DNA of 64,000 bases, taken from positions 124,001 through 188,000 of the forward strand of contig NZ_CP022336.1 in NCBI RefSeq assembly GCF_002218195.1, given 5' to 3'. A model generated the notes under the pieces. The model saw only the letters and a program-made list of their open reading frames with translations, ran no database searches and was not told where the DNA came from. Numbering within the stretch: position 1 is the stretch's first letter; the number at the start of each line of letters is the position of its first letter. Shown here one piece after another: positions 39,409-47,559 of this stretch. The DNA is from Sphingorhabdus sp. SMR4y. Lineage in GTDB: Bacteria > Pseudomonadota > Alphaproteobacteria > Sphingomonadales > Sphingomonadaceae. The position numbers and the translations under genes were made by a program.

Positions 39409-40089
39409 ATGGACTATCATCGCAGATCGGTTCTCGGCTTCGGCGCTGCCGCGACATTGCTGGCGCTGCCCGGCTGTTCAAGCCTGCCGGGTCTGAGCCT
39501 GACCGAAGCCGTCAAACGGCTGCTCACCCTGTCGGCGCAGAATGCCTTTGCCGAACTGATGCAGCCCAATGGTTTCTTCGACAGCCAGGTGGCGCGCATT
39601 TCCGTTCCGGATTCGCTTGGCGGATCGCGCGTAACCAGCATTGCCACCGCTTTGCTGCGCTCGAAGCCGATTCAGGACCGGCTTTTGCTGCAGGTCAATC
39701 GCGCCGCGGAAAAGGGGGCGGAGCTCGCCGCCCCGATTGTCGCCGATACCATCCGCAACATGAGCATCGCCGACGCTGCCGCAATCATCAACGGCGGGCC
39801 GCGTGCCGCCACCAGCCTGCTGCAGCGGCAACTGGGCGATACGCTGGTCGACCGGATGCTGCCCGGCATTGGCAATGGCCTCAGGCTGTTCGACAATGAA
39901 ATTATCAATCTGGTGCTGGCGCAAGCCACCAACGTCGATTTCTCCAGTATCAGCCGGGACGTGACCGCCAAGGCCAGTACCGCCATCTACCGTTCGATAG
40001 GGGCGCAGGAAGAAGCGATACGCGCCAATCCGCAGGCGACCAACGACCCGCTTCTGATGGCGGTTTTGGGAGTCGGAAAAGCCTTTTAG
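39409..40089 (+). CDS. DUF4197 lipoprotein
   Basis: This 226-residue protein begins with a lipoprotein or Tat-like signal (HRRSVLGFGAAATLLALPGC, lipobox LPGC near residue 23). The rest matches the helical DUF4197 domain, with ALTxAFAELM-like and FDNEIINLVLAQATNVDFS segments and a terminal KAF. The domain has no known activity. It is probably attached to the periplasmic side. GGAGA lies 7-11 bases before the ATG. It is divergent from priA by 70 bases. Confidence 0.85.
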   Translation: MDYHRRSVLGFGAAATLLALPGCSSLPGLSLTEAVKRLLTLSAQNAFAELMQPNGFFDSQVARISVPDSLGGSRVTSIATALLRSKPIQDRLLLQVNRAAEKGAELAAPIVADTIRNMSIADAAAIINGGPRAATSLLQRQLGDTLVDRMLPGIGNGLRLFDNEIINLVLAQATNVDFSSISRDVTAKASTAIYRSIGAQEEAIRANPQATNDPLLMAVLGVGKAF

Positions 40090-40228
40090 GGCGGTTTTAT
40101 CCCGTATTGTTCCCCCAAATTATCCACAGCTTTCTGTCGGACAGGACAGGGCAACAGTTCCCCGGCTGGGGGAAAGCGGATAGGCAAAGCGCCAGTACCG
40201 CCCTATTCCTGTATCTGGAGCCAGACCG

Positions 40229-40882
40229 ATGAAATTTTTCGTAGACACCGCCGACACCGCGGAAATCGCCGACCTCGCAGCGACCGGCATGGTCGACGGC
40301 GTCACCACCAATCCTTCGCTGATCAAGAAATCGGGTCGCGATATCATGGAAGTGACCAAGGAAATCTGCGGTTTGACCGATGGTCCGGTGTCGGCCGAAG
40401 TGGTCGCGCTCGATCATGACGCAATGATGAAAGAGGCCGAAGTGCTGCGCAAGATTGCAGACAATGTCTGCATCAAGGTGCCGCTGACCGTCGATGGTCT
40501 GAAGACCTGCAAGGCGCTGACAAGCGAAGGCACGATGGTCAACGTGACGCTCTGTTTCTCGGCCAATCAGGCGTTGCTCGCGGCCAAGGCCGGCGCCAGC
40601 TTCATCTCGCCGTTCGTAGGACGCCATGACGACAATGGCCTCGACGGCATGACGCTGATTGAGGACATCCGGCTGATCTACGACAATTACGCCTTTGACA
40701 CCGAAATCCTCGTCGCCTCGATCCGGCACCCGATCCACGTGCTCGAATCCGCTCGCATCGGCGCCGATGTCGGCACCATGCCGCCAAACGTGGTCCGCGG
40801 CCTGTTCAAGCATGTGCTGACAGACAAGGGGCTCGAAGGCTTTCTGAAGGACTGGGAGTCGACCGGCCAGAATATCGGCTGA
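40229..40882 (+). CDS. Transaldolase / fructose-6-phosphate aldolase family
   Basis: This 217-residue short transaldolase-type class I aldolase has the N-terminus [15 protein letters not shown], the Schiff-base Lys83 in NVCIKVPLT and conserved [11 protein letters not shown] near 24-34. A further conserved block is [12 protein letters not shown]. Members of this length are either transaldolase (Tal, TalC) or FSA; the sequence alone does not decide. The role is in the pentose phosphate pathway or in aldol cleavage of ketose phosphates. It has a good ribosome site (CTGGAG). Confidence 0.9.
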   Translation: MKFFVDTADTAEIADLAATGMVDGVTTNPSLIKKSGRDIMEVTKEICGLTDGPVSAEVVALDHDAMMKEAEVLRKIADNVCIKVPLTVDGLKTCKALTSEGTMVNVTLCFSANQALLAAKAGASFISPFVGRHDDNGLDGMTLIEDIRLIYDNYAFDTEILVASIRHPIHVLESARIGADVGTMPPNVVRGLFKHVLTDKGLEGFLKDWESTGQNIG

Positions 40883-40900
40883 ACCTGATGGGGGCCGGGC

Positions 40901-41854
40901 GTGTTTGGATTTTTCAGACGTAAGTCGCTGAAACTGCCGGTATGCGGAAATTGCGGTGAACCTCGCCCGCTCGTCCACACCGGAGAGGCCGGTGCGGACG
41001 ATCTCTTGAAAAATTCAAAACTGTCGCGCGGTGACTATAGCGTGATTTGTCAGAAATGTGCGTCCTCTATCGGCGCGCGCTATGATTATCGCCCGGACTA
41101 TTCGAGAGGCAGCGTGTCGCCGGGACGCGACAGTCTCTCAAACGGCGAACGGGACGATCCAGCCGAAACGTCGCCCGAAGCAATCCCGGCGGAAAACCTT
41201 GAACCCGGCACCGGCTATCATGCGGATGCGGAAGATAATTTTTATCTGGACGACGCGTCGCAGAGCGACGATCCCGATGCGTTCTATGAACCGGGCAATG
41301 GATATCACACGGACGACGAGATCAGGGAAGATGAGCAACGGGCCGGAAAACTGTCGGCCTTTCTGTCTGGCCCTTCCAGGGACCTTCCTCGTCCGTTTCG
41401 AAAGCCGCTTGTCGATTTAGCCGTATTTATCGGCATTTGTCTGGCCGCCTGGTTCTGGGTGGATCAACCAGCCGAACAGGACCCCACAGCGCAATATGAT
41501 GCGCCTGCAACTTCACCCCTTCGGTCTCCGGAGGGCGGCGATTCTGCACTTCGCAGCGAGGCGATCATTCCCCCGGTGCCTGCCGGAAATCCGGGAGAAT
41601 GGATCTCGTCCGGCGATTATCCGGTTGCCGCTTTGCGAGAGGAGCGAAGCGGTGCTGTCGAATTTCAACTCCGGATCAGCGAGACCGGCGACGTTACCGC
41701 CTGCGATATATTGGCATCAAGCGGCCATGCGGATCTCGATACGGCATCCTGCAGCGCATTAATGCGCCGCGCCCGGTTCAGCCCTGCAAAAAATGCCAGC
41801 GGTCAAGCGGTCCGCTCGTCCTACACCAACACGGTGCGCTGGCAGCTACCGTAA
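40901..41854 (+). CDS. Zinc-ribbon, transmembrane, TonB C-terminal domain protein
   Basis: This 317-residue protein has an unusual layout. An N-terminal four-cysteine ribbon (Cys15 and Cys18 in VCGNCG; Cys50 and Cys53 in ICQKC) is followed by an acidic, low-complexity stretch (60-150), one membrane helix near 170-187 (VDLAVFIGICLAAWFWV) and a C-terminal TonB-like domain (FQLRISETGDV, then ALMRRARFSPAKN) with two cysteines. The ribbon would be cytoplasmic and the TonB domain periplasmic, so it may couple a cytoplasmic state to outer-membrane receptors. No ExbB/ExbD genes are adjacent. It starts at GTG 40901, 18 bases after the transaldolase stop. Confidence 0.7.
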   Translation: MFGFFRRKSLKLPVCGNCGEPRPLVHTGEAGADDLLKNSKLSRGDYSVICQKCASSIGARYDYRPDYSRGSVSPGRDSLSNGERDDPAETSPEAIPAENLEPGTGYHADAEDNFYLDDASQSDDPDAFYEPGNGYHTDDEIREDEQRAGKLSAFLSGPSRDLPRPFRKPLVDLAVFIGICLAAWFWVDQPAEQDPTAQYDAPATSPLRSPEGGDSALRSEAIIPPVPAGNPGEWISSGDYPVAALREERSGAVEFQLRISETGDVTACDILASSGHADLDTASCSALMRRARFSPAKNASGQAVRSSYTNTVRWQLP

Positions 41855-41863
41855 TGACAGCGA

Positions 41864-43057
41864 TCAGAACCCTCTGGGCGCCGGATCGACGACGGTGAAA
41901 CTGCCGTTGCGGATTTCCTGCACTTCCAGAGCCCGCTCGGAGACGCCATCGGGCTTGAAGCGGAAGACGCCGTCCAGTCCGATGAAACCACCCTTGTCGG
42001 TGAGCTGATTGATCGGGAAGGGGTCGCCGACTTTCCAGTTGCGTGCAACCTTGACGGTCAGCAGCACCGAATCATAGCCGAGGCTCGACAACCGAAACGG
42101 AGCCTTGCCATAGCGGCTGCGATATTTGTCGGCATATTGCTTGTAGAGCGCATCGGAAACGCTGGCGAACCAGGCACCACGCATAGCCGGCGCGCCGGCG
42201 AGATTACTGCTCGTGTTCCACAGGTCGGTGCCAAGGATTTTCGCCGTACCGCTTGCATTCTTGCGGATATAGGGCGCGGCCTTGATCGCCATATTGCCGT
42301 TGTCGGCAAGCAGCACCGCTTCGAAATCGCCATTATCCGCAAGCTTCTTGGTGGCCGCTTCGATCGACTGGGAGTCGCGGTTGAACGTCTGGATCGAAAC
42401 CACGGTGCCGCCGGCATCTTTCACGCTGCGCAGCAGACTTGAGGAAGCGCGCTGCCCATAAACCCCATTGGGCACCAGTGCGGCAAAGCGCTTCATGCCT
42501 TTGGATTTGGCATAGGTTACAACCCGGTTGATCGATTGGGCCGGGATATGGCCCAATATGAAGACATTATTGCCCGCTGCGCCGCTGTCGTTGGAAAAGC
42601 TGAGTATCGGCACGCCGGCAGGCCGGGCGATATTGGCAGTCGCGACTACATTGTCGCTGAGCAGCGGACCAATGATCAGCTTGTTGCCATCGCGAATGGC
42701 ATTCCGGGCCGCTGCCGCTGCACCCTTGGCCGTGTCATAGCTGGTCATGCGGATATTCTCGGCGCGGGTGTCGAGCAGCGCCATGGTGGTGGCATTGGCG
42801 AGTGACTGGCCGACGCCGGCATTTTTTCCGGTCAGCGGGACAAGCAGAGCAATGCGGTGATGTTTCTGGTCCTCGGGCAGGCCTGCGGTGACCGGCGGCG
42901 GTGTCGGCGCGTCGGTCCGCACCGGCTCGGCGCCGCGCGGGACGACGGTAGAACAGCCGGCCAGCATCGCAACGGCGGAGAGACCCGCCCATTTCAAAAT
43001 ACCGCGCCGTCTGCTTTGATCTTGTCCTAGATGCATCTTGTCTGCCATGACCGTCAT
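41864..43057 (-). CDS. LpoA-like penicillin-binding protein activator lipoprotein
   Basis: This 397-residue lipoprotein has a charged N-terminus and lipobox LAGC (Cys35), followed by a periplasmic-binding type I fold like the C-terminal domain of LpoA/YraM: HHRIALLVPLTGKNAGVG, GPLLSDNVVATANIARPAGVP and LSFSNDSGAAGNNVFILG. Such proteins stimulate the peptidoglycan synthase PBP1A in gammaproteobacteria; here that role is inferred. AGGAG lies 7 bases before ATG 43057. The next gene, rsmI, starts at the adjacent base on the other strand, as in the known lpoA-rsmI-yraN neighbourhood. Confidence 0.82.
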   Translation of the reverse strand: MTVMADKMHLGQDQSRRRGILKWAGLSAVAMLAGCSTVVPRGAEPVRTDAPTPPPVTAGLPEDQKHHRIALLVPLTGKNAGVGQSLANATTMALLDTRAENIRMTSYDTAKGAAAAARNAIRDGNKLIIGPLLSDNVVATANIARPAGVPILSFSNDSGAAGNNVFILGHIPAQSINRVVTYAKSKGMKRFAALVPNGVYGQRASSSLLRSVKDAGGTVVSIQTFNRDSQSIEAATKKLADNGDFEAVLLADNGNMAIKAAPYIRKNASGTAKILGTDLWNTSSNLAGAPAMRGAWFASVSDALYKQYADKYRSRYGKAPFRLSSLGYDSVLLTVKVARNWKVGDPFPINQLTDKGGFIGLDGVFRFKPDGVSERALEVQEIRNGSFTVVDPAPRGF

Positions 43058-43897
43058 ATGTCTGCTCCTGCCCAATCCGGTCTCTATATCGTCGCCACGC
43101 CTATCGGCAACCTCGGAGATTTGTCGCGCCGCGCCCAAGAGACGCTCGCTGCCGCCGATATCATCCTGGTCGAAGACACGAGAGTGACAGGCAAGCTTTT
43201 GAATCACATAGGTAAAAAGTCAAGGATGATGGTCTATAATGACCATAAGTCTGCCGCTGATCGTGAAGCTATTTTGGACGCGGTGCGATGTAAAATTGTC
43301 GCACTGGTCAGCGATGCCGGCACTCCGCTGATCTCCGATCCCGGCTACAAGCTGGTTCGGGACGCGCAGGCAGCCGGACTCCATGTCACGACGATCCCCG
43401 GCCCGAGCGCCGCGATCGCGGCCCTGACCCTCTCCGGTTTGCCCAGCGACCGCTTTCTTTTCGAAGGCTTTCTGCCAAGCAAAACCAAAGCGCGATGCGA
43501 ATCCCTGGCGGCGCTACACTCTCTCAATGCTAGCCTGATCTTTTATGAAAACGGTTCGCGGCTGGGAGCGATGCTGGCCGACTCGCTCGCGGTGCTGGGG
43601 GACCGAAAGGCGGCAGTGGTCCGTGAAATCACCAAGCGTTTCGAGGAATCCGTGACCGGCCCGCTGGGTGAACTGGCTGACCGCTACGGTTCGGAAAAGC
43701 CGAAAGGCGAAATTGTGGTCATCATCGGCCCGCCCGGCGCGCCGGAAGCGGCCAGCGAAGCAGATATCGAGGCGGCGCTCCGCGAAGCGCTGGATCGCCT
43801 GCCGGCCTCGAAAGCCGCCGGCGAGGTCGCCCGTGCCTTCAACACCGACCGCAAGGCGCTTTACGAACTGGCCAACCGCTGGAAATCGGAAAAATGA
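43058..43897 (+). CDS. rsmI: 16S rRNA (cytidine1402-2'-O)-methyltransferase RsmI
   Basis: This 279-residue SAM-dependent methyltransferase of the tetrapyrrole-methylase fold has LYIVATPIGNLGDLSRRA near the N-terminus, the EDTRVTGKLL motif, ALVSDAGTPLISDPGYKL and IPGPSAAIAALTLSGLP. It 2'-O-methylates C1402 of 16S rRNA. ATG 43058 matches the family start; another ATG at 43031 would extend it by nine codons. No Shine-Dalgarno precedes 43058. Its start is exactly adjacent to the opposite-strand lpoA-like start (CATATG). Confidence 0.95.
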   Translation: MSAPAQSGLYIVATPIGNLGDLSRRAQETLAAADIILVEDTRVTGKLLNHIGKKSRMMVYNDHKSAADREAILDAVRCKIVALVSDAGTPLISDPGYKLVRDAQAAGLHVTTIPGPSAAIAALTLSGLPSDRFLFEGFLPSKTKARCESLAALHSLNASLIFYENGSRLGAMLADSLAVLGDRKAAVVREITKRFEESVTGPLGELADRYGSEKPKGEIVVIIGPPGAPEAASEADIEAALREALDRLPASKAAGEVARAFNTDRKALYELANRWKSEK

Positions 43898-43929
43898 CGG
43901 TAGCGGAACCTCCTGCCGTTAGCCCTGCA

Positions 43930-43984
43930 CCTGTCGAAGGGCGCTCTTGCGCGAGAGGTGCTTCGACAAGCTCAGCACGAACGG
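43930..43984. repeat. Family A inverted repeat pair
   Basis: CCTGTCGAAGGGC (from 43930) faces GTGCTTCGACAAGCTCAGC (from 43959) ending in ACGAACGG at 43984, after rsmI. The two halves are related in inverted orientation and could fold over the GAGAGG-containing spacer. Confidence 0.75.
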
Positions 43985-44035
43985 GACTTTTGGCTTCGCA
44001 AGCGGCATCAGAAATGAAAGCTTGCGTCCCCCACA

Positions 44036-44062
44036 CCGTTCGTCCTGAGCCTGTCGAAGGAC
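44036..44062. repeat. Family A repeat copy
   Basis: A typical family A unit, reading CCGTTCGTCCTGAGCCTG and then TCGAAGGAC, between rsmI and yraN. It lies about 55 bases before yraN and is opposite in orientation to the copy at 43959-43984. Confidence 0.85.
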
Positions 44063-44117
44063 ATGGCCGCGCGCAGGCTCAACCAGCGCCAAACCGGGCA
44101 CAGACGACACCCTTCAG

Positions 44118-44471
44118 ATGAAACGCGAGGCTGCCGAGAAACGCGGCCGCCAGGCCGAGAAGACCGCAGCCCGCTTCCTGCGCCTGAAAGGCTGGCGGAT
44201 ATTGGATGAGCGGGTGCGTACACCGCGCGGCGAGGTTGATCTGGTCGCCAAGCGCGGCGGGCTGGTTGCCTTTGTCGAGGTGAAGGCGCGCACCAGGCTG
44301 GAAGATCTGGAACAGGCGATCGATTTGAACCGGCTCCGGCGTGTCGCCGATGCGGTGGAAATCCTCTATCCGCGCTATTGCACCAAGGGGGAAGACGCCC
44401 GGATTGACGTGATCCTGATCGCCCCGAGACGGCTGCCGGTCCATCTGCCCAATGTCTGGCATGGATTTTGA
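44118..44471 (+). CDS. yraN: YraN-family endonuclease-like protein (UPF0102)
   Basis: This 117-residue member of the UPF0102/YraN family has a Holliday-junction-resolvase-like nuclease fold. The signature GRQAEKTAARFLRLKGWRIL, the metal-site motif GEVDLVAKRGG with VAFVEVKAR, and RRVADAVEILYP are present. The E-V-K triad is intact. Its role is unproven. It follows rsmI as in many proteobacteria (rsmI-yraN-gshB). No clear ribosome site was seen before the ATG. Confidence 0.92.
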   Translation: MKREAAEKRGRQAEKTAARFLRLKGWRILDERVRTPRGEVDLVAKRGGLVAFVEVKARTRLEDLEQAIDLNRLRRVADAVEILYPRYCTKGEDARIDVILIAPRRLPVHLPNVWHGF

Positions 44472-44538
44472 CGCGCCACGGAATGCAAAGCGTTCCGAAG
44501 CGTCAACCCCCGCGCAGGCGGGGGTCTCTGACCTCCAG

Positions 44539-44565
44539 CCGTTCGTCCTGAGCCTGTCGAAGGAC
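44539..44565. repeat. Family A repeat copy
   Basis: A family A unit with the forward form CCGTTCGTCCTGAGCCTGTC ending AAGGAC; identical over its length to the copy at 44036-44062. Confidence 0.85.
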
Positions 44566-44600
44566 GTCTATCGGACTTTCGGTGGTTTGACGGTCAAGAT

Positions 44601-44625
44601 GCTTCGACAGGCTCGACACGAACGG
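44601..44625. repeat. Family A variant repeat copy
   Basis: A reverse-orientation variant (GCTTCGACAGGCTCGACACG followed by AACGG). The GACACG core differs from CAGGACG in the standard copies. Confidence 0.75.
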
Positions 44626-44666
44626 TTAACCGATCGAACTTTCCCTTTACCGCAGTAAACAAAAAC

Positions 44667-44693
44667 GCCCTTCGACAAGCTCAGGACGAACGG
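44667..44693. repeat. Family A repeat copy
   Basis: Reverse-orientation copy GCCCTTCGACAAGCTCAGGA ending CGAACGG, facing the copies at 44539 and 44711. Confidence 0.85.
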
Positions 44694-44710
44694 CTAGAAA
44701 CGCATCTCTC

Positions 44711-44738
44711 CCGTTCGTCTCGAGCGAAGTCGAGAGAC
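44711..44738. repeat. Family A variant with palindromic core
   Basis: CCGTTCGTCTCGAGCGAAGT followed by CGAGAGAC, a variant with a CTCGAG core, 18 bases before the next copy, which is inverted relative to it. Confidence 0.75.
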
Positions 44739-44756
44739 GACTGCCGCAATGCCAAT

Positions 44757-44784
44757 GTGTCTCGACTAGGCTTGACACGAACGG
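44757..44784. repeat. Family A variant repeat copy
   Basis: GTGTCTCGACTAGGCTTGAC followed by ACGAACGG, a variant close to 13756-13784. It ends 32 bases before the gshB start. Confidence 0.75.
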
Positions 44785-44816
44785 TAAGCGGGTTCGAAAA
44801 TATCTGAGGAATGCAA

Positions 44817-45773
44817 ATGACCCTGAAAATCGCCGTACAGATGGACCCGATGGAGACCGTGAATATCGCGGGCGACAGCAGCTTCGCCCTGATGCTCTCC
44901 GCCCAGAAACGCGGGCATCAGATTTTCCACTATGACGTGAAGGGCCTGACCCTGCAGGCCAATGGCCGCCTGACCACGCCGGCCCATCCGGTAACAGTAC
45001 AGCCGGTAAAAGGCGATCATTTCACCTTCGGCGATCCGGTAAAGCTCGATCTCGGCAGCGATGTCGATGTCGTGCTGATGCGTCAGGACCCGCCCTTCCA
45101 CGTCGGCTATATCACCGCGACCCATTTGCTCGAGCGGATCGAGGGCGAGACGCTGGTCGTCAACAACCCCGTCTCCGTCCGCAACGCGCCGGAGAAGGTC
45201 TATGTGCTCGACTATGCGCAGTTCATGCCGCCGACCCTGATCACCCGCGACCTCGACGAAGTGCGCGCTTTCCAGAAGGAACATGGCGGCGTGGTGGTAA
45301 AGCCGCTGCACGGCAATGGCGGCAAGGCGATCTTTCTGGTGCCCGAAGACGGCAGCAATCTCAGCGCCCTGTTCGAGGTGTTCAACCAGACCTGGCCGGA
45401 ACCCCACATGGTCCAGCCCTTTCTCCCCGAGGTGCATCAGGGCGACAAGCGCATCGTGCTGGTCGACGGCGAAGTTGCCGGTGCGATCAACCGCAAGCCG
45501 GGCGAAGGCGAATTCCGCAGCAACCTCGCGCAGGGCGGCTATGCCGAAGCCGCCGATCTGACCGAGCGTGAGAAGGAAATCTGCGCCGCCATGGGCCCCG
45601 ACCTGAAACGGCTCGGCCTGATCTTCGTCGGTATCGACGTGATTGGTGGCAAATGGCTGACCGAGATCAACGTCACTTCGCCGACCGGCATTGTCGCGAT
45701 CGACAATTTCAACGGCACCGATACCGCGGGCATGATTTGGGACGCAATCGAGCGGCGAATTGCCGAACAATAA
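44817..45773 (+). CDS. gshB: Glutathione synthase
   Basis: This 318-residue ATP-grasp enzyme joins gamma-glutamylcysteine and glycine. Family blocks are KIAVQMDPMETVNIAGDSSF, LMRQDPPFHVGYITATHLLE, VVVKPLHGNGGKAIFLV and TEINVTSPTGI, so the gene is intact. GAGGA at 44806-44810 sits 6 bases before ATG 44817, which decides this start over the ATG at 44811 (no space). Glutathione is needed by the glutaredoxin-MauE fusion and the persulfide-type protein near 5-11 kb, though they are not adjacent. Confidence 0.95.
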   Translation: MTLKIAVQMDPMETVNIAGDSSFALMLSAQKRGHQIFHYDVKGLTLQANGRLTTPAHPVTVQPVKGDHFTFGDPVKLDLGSDVDVVLMRQDPPFHVGYITATHLLERIEGETLVVNNPVSVRNAPEKVYVLDYAQFMPPTLITRDLDEVRAFQKEHGGVVVKPLHGNGGKAIFLVPEDGSNLSALFEVFNQTWPEPHMVQPFLPEVHQGDKRIVLVDGEVAGAINRKPGEGEFRSNLAQGGYAEAADLTEREKEICAAMGPDLKRLGLIFVGIDVIGGKWLTEINVTSPTGIVAIDNFNGTDTAGMIWDAIERRIAEQ

Positions 45774-45794
45774 TAGGGCAGCAGGCCGCGCGCG

Positions 45795-46397
45795 ATGAAC
45801 AGCTGGGTAACCGATCTGATCGAGCAGGGCGGCTATTGGGCCATTGCCTTGCTGATGGCGCTGGAAAATATCTTCCCGCCAATCCCGTCCGAGCTGATCA
45901 TGGGGCTCGGCGGCGTTGGCGTGGGGCAGGGGACATTTCATCCGGCCTGGCTGGTGCTGGTCGGCACGGTCGGTTCGCTGGCCGGCAATTATGTCTGGTT
46001 CATGGTCGGCCGCCACTGGAACGAGGATGATCTGCGCGCCTTCGTCCGCAAACATGGCCGCTGGCTGACGCTTGATGTCGACACGGTCAACCGGATCGAC
46101 CGGATTTTCGACAATCACGGCCAGTGGGTGGTCTTTGTCGCCCGTTTCATCCCCAATATCCGCACGATGATCTCCGTGCCCGCCGGCCTGTTCGGCATGT
46201 CACACAAGCGCTTCATCCTCGCCACCAGCGCCGGCGCCGCGGTCTGGAACAGCGCTTTGGTCTATGCCGGCTATACGCTGCAACAGAATATCGACGATAT
46301 CGGGCAATATCTGGGGCCGGTATCGCTGGGTGTGATCGGCATGCTGGTGGTGGTCTATATCTGGCGCATTATTTTCTGGCGACCGAAGGGGGATTGA
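45795..46397 (+). CDS. DedA-family membrane protein
   Basis: This 200-residue inner-membrane protein of the DedA/SNARE-associated group has four or five hydrophobic helices, ENIFPPIPSELIMGLGG near the N-terminus, SLAGNYVWFMVGRHW, and the conserved VFVARFIPNIRTMISVPAG re-entrant motif. DedA proteins move phospholipids between leaflets and support proton-dependent envelope homeostasis. It starts 21 bases after gshB and is probably in the same transcript. Confidence 0.92.
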   Translation: MNSWVTDLIEQGGYWAIALLMALENIFPPIPSELIMGLGGVGVGQGTFHPAWLVLVGTVGSLAGNYVWFMVGRHWNEDDLRAFVRKHGRWLTLDVDTVNRIDRIFDNHGQWVVFVARFIPNIRTMISVPAGLFGMSHKRFILATSAGAAVWNSALVYAGYTLQQNIDDIGQYLGPVSLGVIGMLVVVYIWRIIFWRPKGD

Positions 46398-46442
46398 AGC
46401 AGACTGGGCTTGTTGGGATGTTGTTGAAGGGCGGTGGGGGTG

Positions 46443-47423
46443 ATGACGGAATCCACGAGAAAATTCGGGCGAGCAGATCATATATTGACGGCGAGCTTGC
46501 TGACGATCCTGTTCGGTATCACCTTGCTGCTATTTTACGGCGACCAGTGGGGGGTAAGCGATGCGGGCCTGGTTGCCTTGCTTGTCATCCCTGCAGCGCT
46601 TGGCGGTTTGATGGTCCAACTCGGCGACCCCAATGGCAGTAAGTCCATGCTCGGATGTATCGGCTTCGTTACTGTGGTGCTGGGGATCGCCTTTTTGTTG
46701 ACTTCTGTGGCCAAAATAGAGGGCCTGATCTGTATCGCGATGATATTTCCTTTGTGGATTCCCGCAGCAGCGGTCGGAGCACTGATCAACCGGTGGAATG
46801 CCAGAGAAGCAAAGAAGCAAGGCAGGTCCCGGCTGATGTCCGTGGGCTGGGTCGTGCTCCCGATCGCGTTGCTGGCTGCCGAACAGATGGCACCGCCAGA
46901 ATGGAACGATTGGGAAGTGTCTCGCGAAATCGAAATTGATGCCGGGACAAAGATTATCTGGCCGTTGCTGATCAATATTCCCGCTATCTCAGCCGATGAG
47001 GGGAAATTCAACCTGACCCAGGATATTTTGATGGTGCCTCGCCCAAGCGAAGCGAAAATTCAGCGGGAAAGTGCGGGACTGGTTCGCAAAGCGCAATGGG
47101 GCGAAAATATTCGATTTGATGAGGTGGTTTCAGATTTTCAGCAAGGAAAAGCCCTGAGTTGGAACTTTCGTTTTCCCGACGATTCTGTCCAGAAATATAC
47201 CGATAAACATATTTCACCGGATGGCGACAAGCTGAAAATCATCTCGGGTCGCTACGCGCTCAAGCAAATCGGCCCTGATCGATCCAGGCTGGTTCTGACC
47301 ACCCGCTACAAAATGCGCAGCCATATGGATTTTTATCTGGGCCTGTGGGGGGAACTGTTGCTTGGCGATGTCCAGGACAATGTCTTGCATATCATCAAGG
47401 AACGGGCCGAGAATTCGATCTAG
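46443..47423 (+). CDS. Membrane protein with SRPBCC-like C-terminal domain
   Basis: This 326-residue hypothetical protein has four or five hydrophobic segments in the first 150 residues (for example ILTASLLTILFGITLLLFYG near 12-32, then VALLVIPAALGGL, GCIGFVTVVLGIAFLLTS and ICIAMIFPLWIPAAAVGAL). The C-terminal 180 residues form a beta-rich, charged domain with EIEIDAGTKIIWPLLINIP and SRLVLTTRYKMRSHMD-type segments resembling START/SRPBCC lipid-binding folds. Function is unknown. ATG 46443 is preceded by GGTGGGGG; other starts are GTG 46434 and GTG 46440. Confidence 0.6.
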   Translation: MTESTRKFGRADHILTASLLTILFGITLLLFYGDQWGVSDAGLVALLVIPAALGGLMVQLGDPNGSKSMLGCIGFVTVVLGIAFLLTSVAKIEGLICIAMIFPLWIPAAAVGALINRWNAREAKKQGRSRLMSVGWVVLPIALLAAEQMAPPEWNDWEVSREIEIDAGTKIIWPLLINIPAISADEGKFNLTQDILMVPRPSEAKIQRESAGLVRKAQWGENIRFDEVVSDFQQGKALSWNFRFPDDSVQKYTDKHISPDGDKLKIISGRYALKQIGPDRSRLVLTTRYKMRSHMDFYLGLWGELLLGDVQDNVLHIIKERAENSI

Positions 47424-47432
47424 GGGGCCTTG

Positions 47433-47516
47433 CCGTCATTGCGAGCGTAGCGAAGCAATCCAGTGCGGTACGCGCGGCTCTGGATTGCTTCGTTGCTCCG
47501 CTCGTCGCAATGACGG
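47433..47516. repeat. Long interrupted inverted repeat (REP-like)
   Basis: The left arm CCGTCATTGCGAGCGTAGCG and the right arm ending CTCGTCGCAATGACGG match in inverted orientation, with a further inner pair GAAGCAATCCAG / CTGGATTGCTTC. The arms lie at 47433-47462 and 47480-47516 with a loop of about 17 bases. It belongs to a repeat type common in many proteobacterial genomes, between the SRPBCC-like gene and xerC, where the genes converge. Confidence 0.8.
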
Positions 47517-47559
47517 CCAAGAACCGTTTCCCTGCGCAGGCAGTGGTACCAAGATTGTG

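Larger units (their letters stand above)
44472..44816. other. Repeat-filled gap before gshB
   Basis: This 345-base non-coding stretch is almost completely made of repeats: a palindrome at 44506-44525 (ACCCCCGC...GCGGGGGT, 4-base loop) and family A copies at 44539-44565, 44601-44625, 44667-44693, 44711-44738 and 44757-44784. Any gshB promoter must lie within or between them. No gene was found here. Confidence 0.7.
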
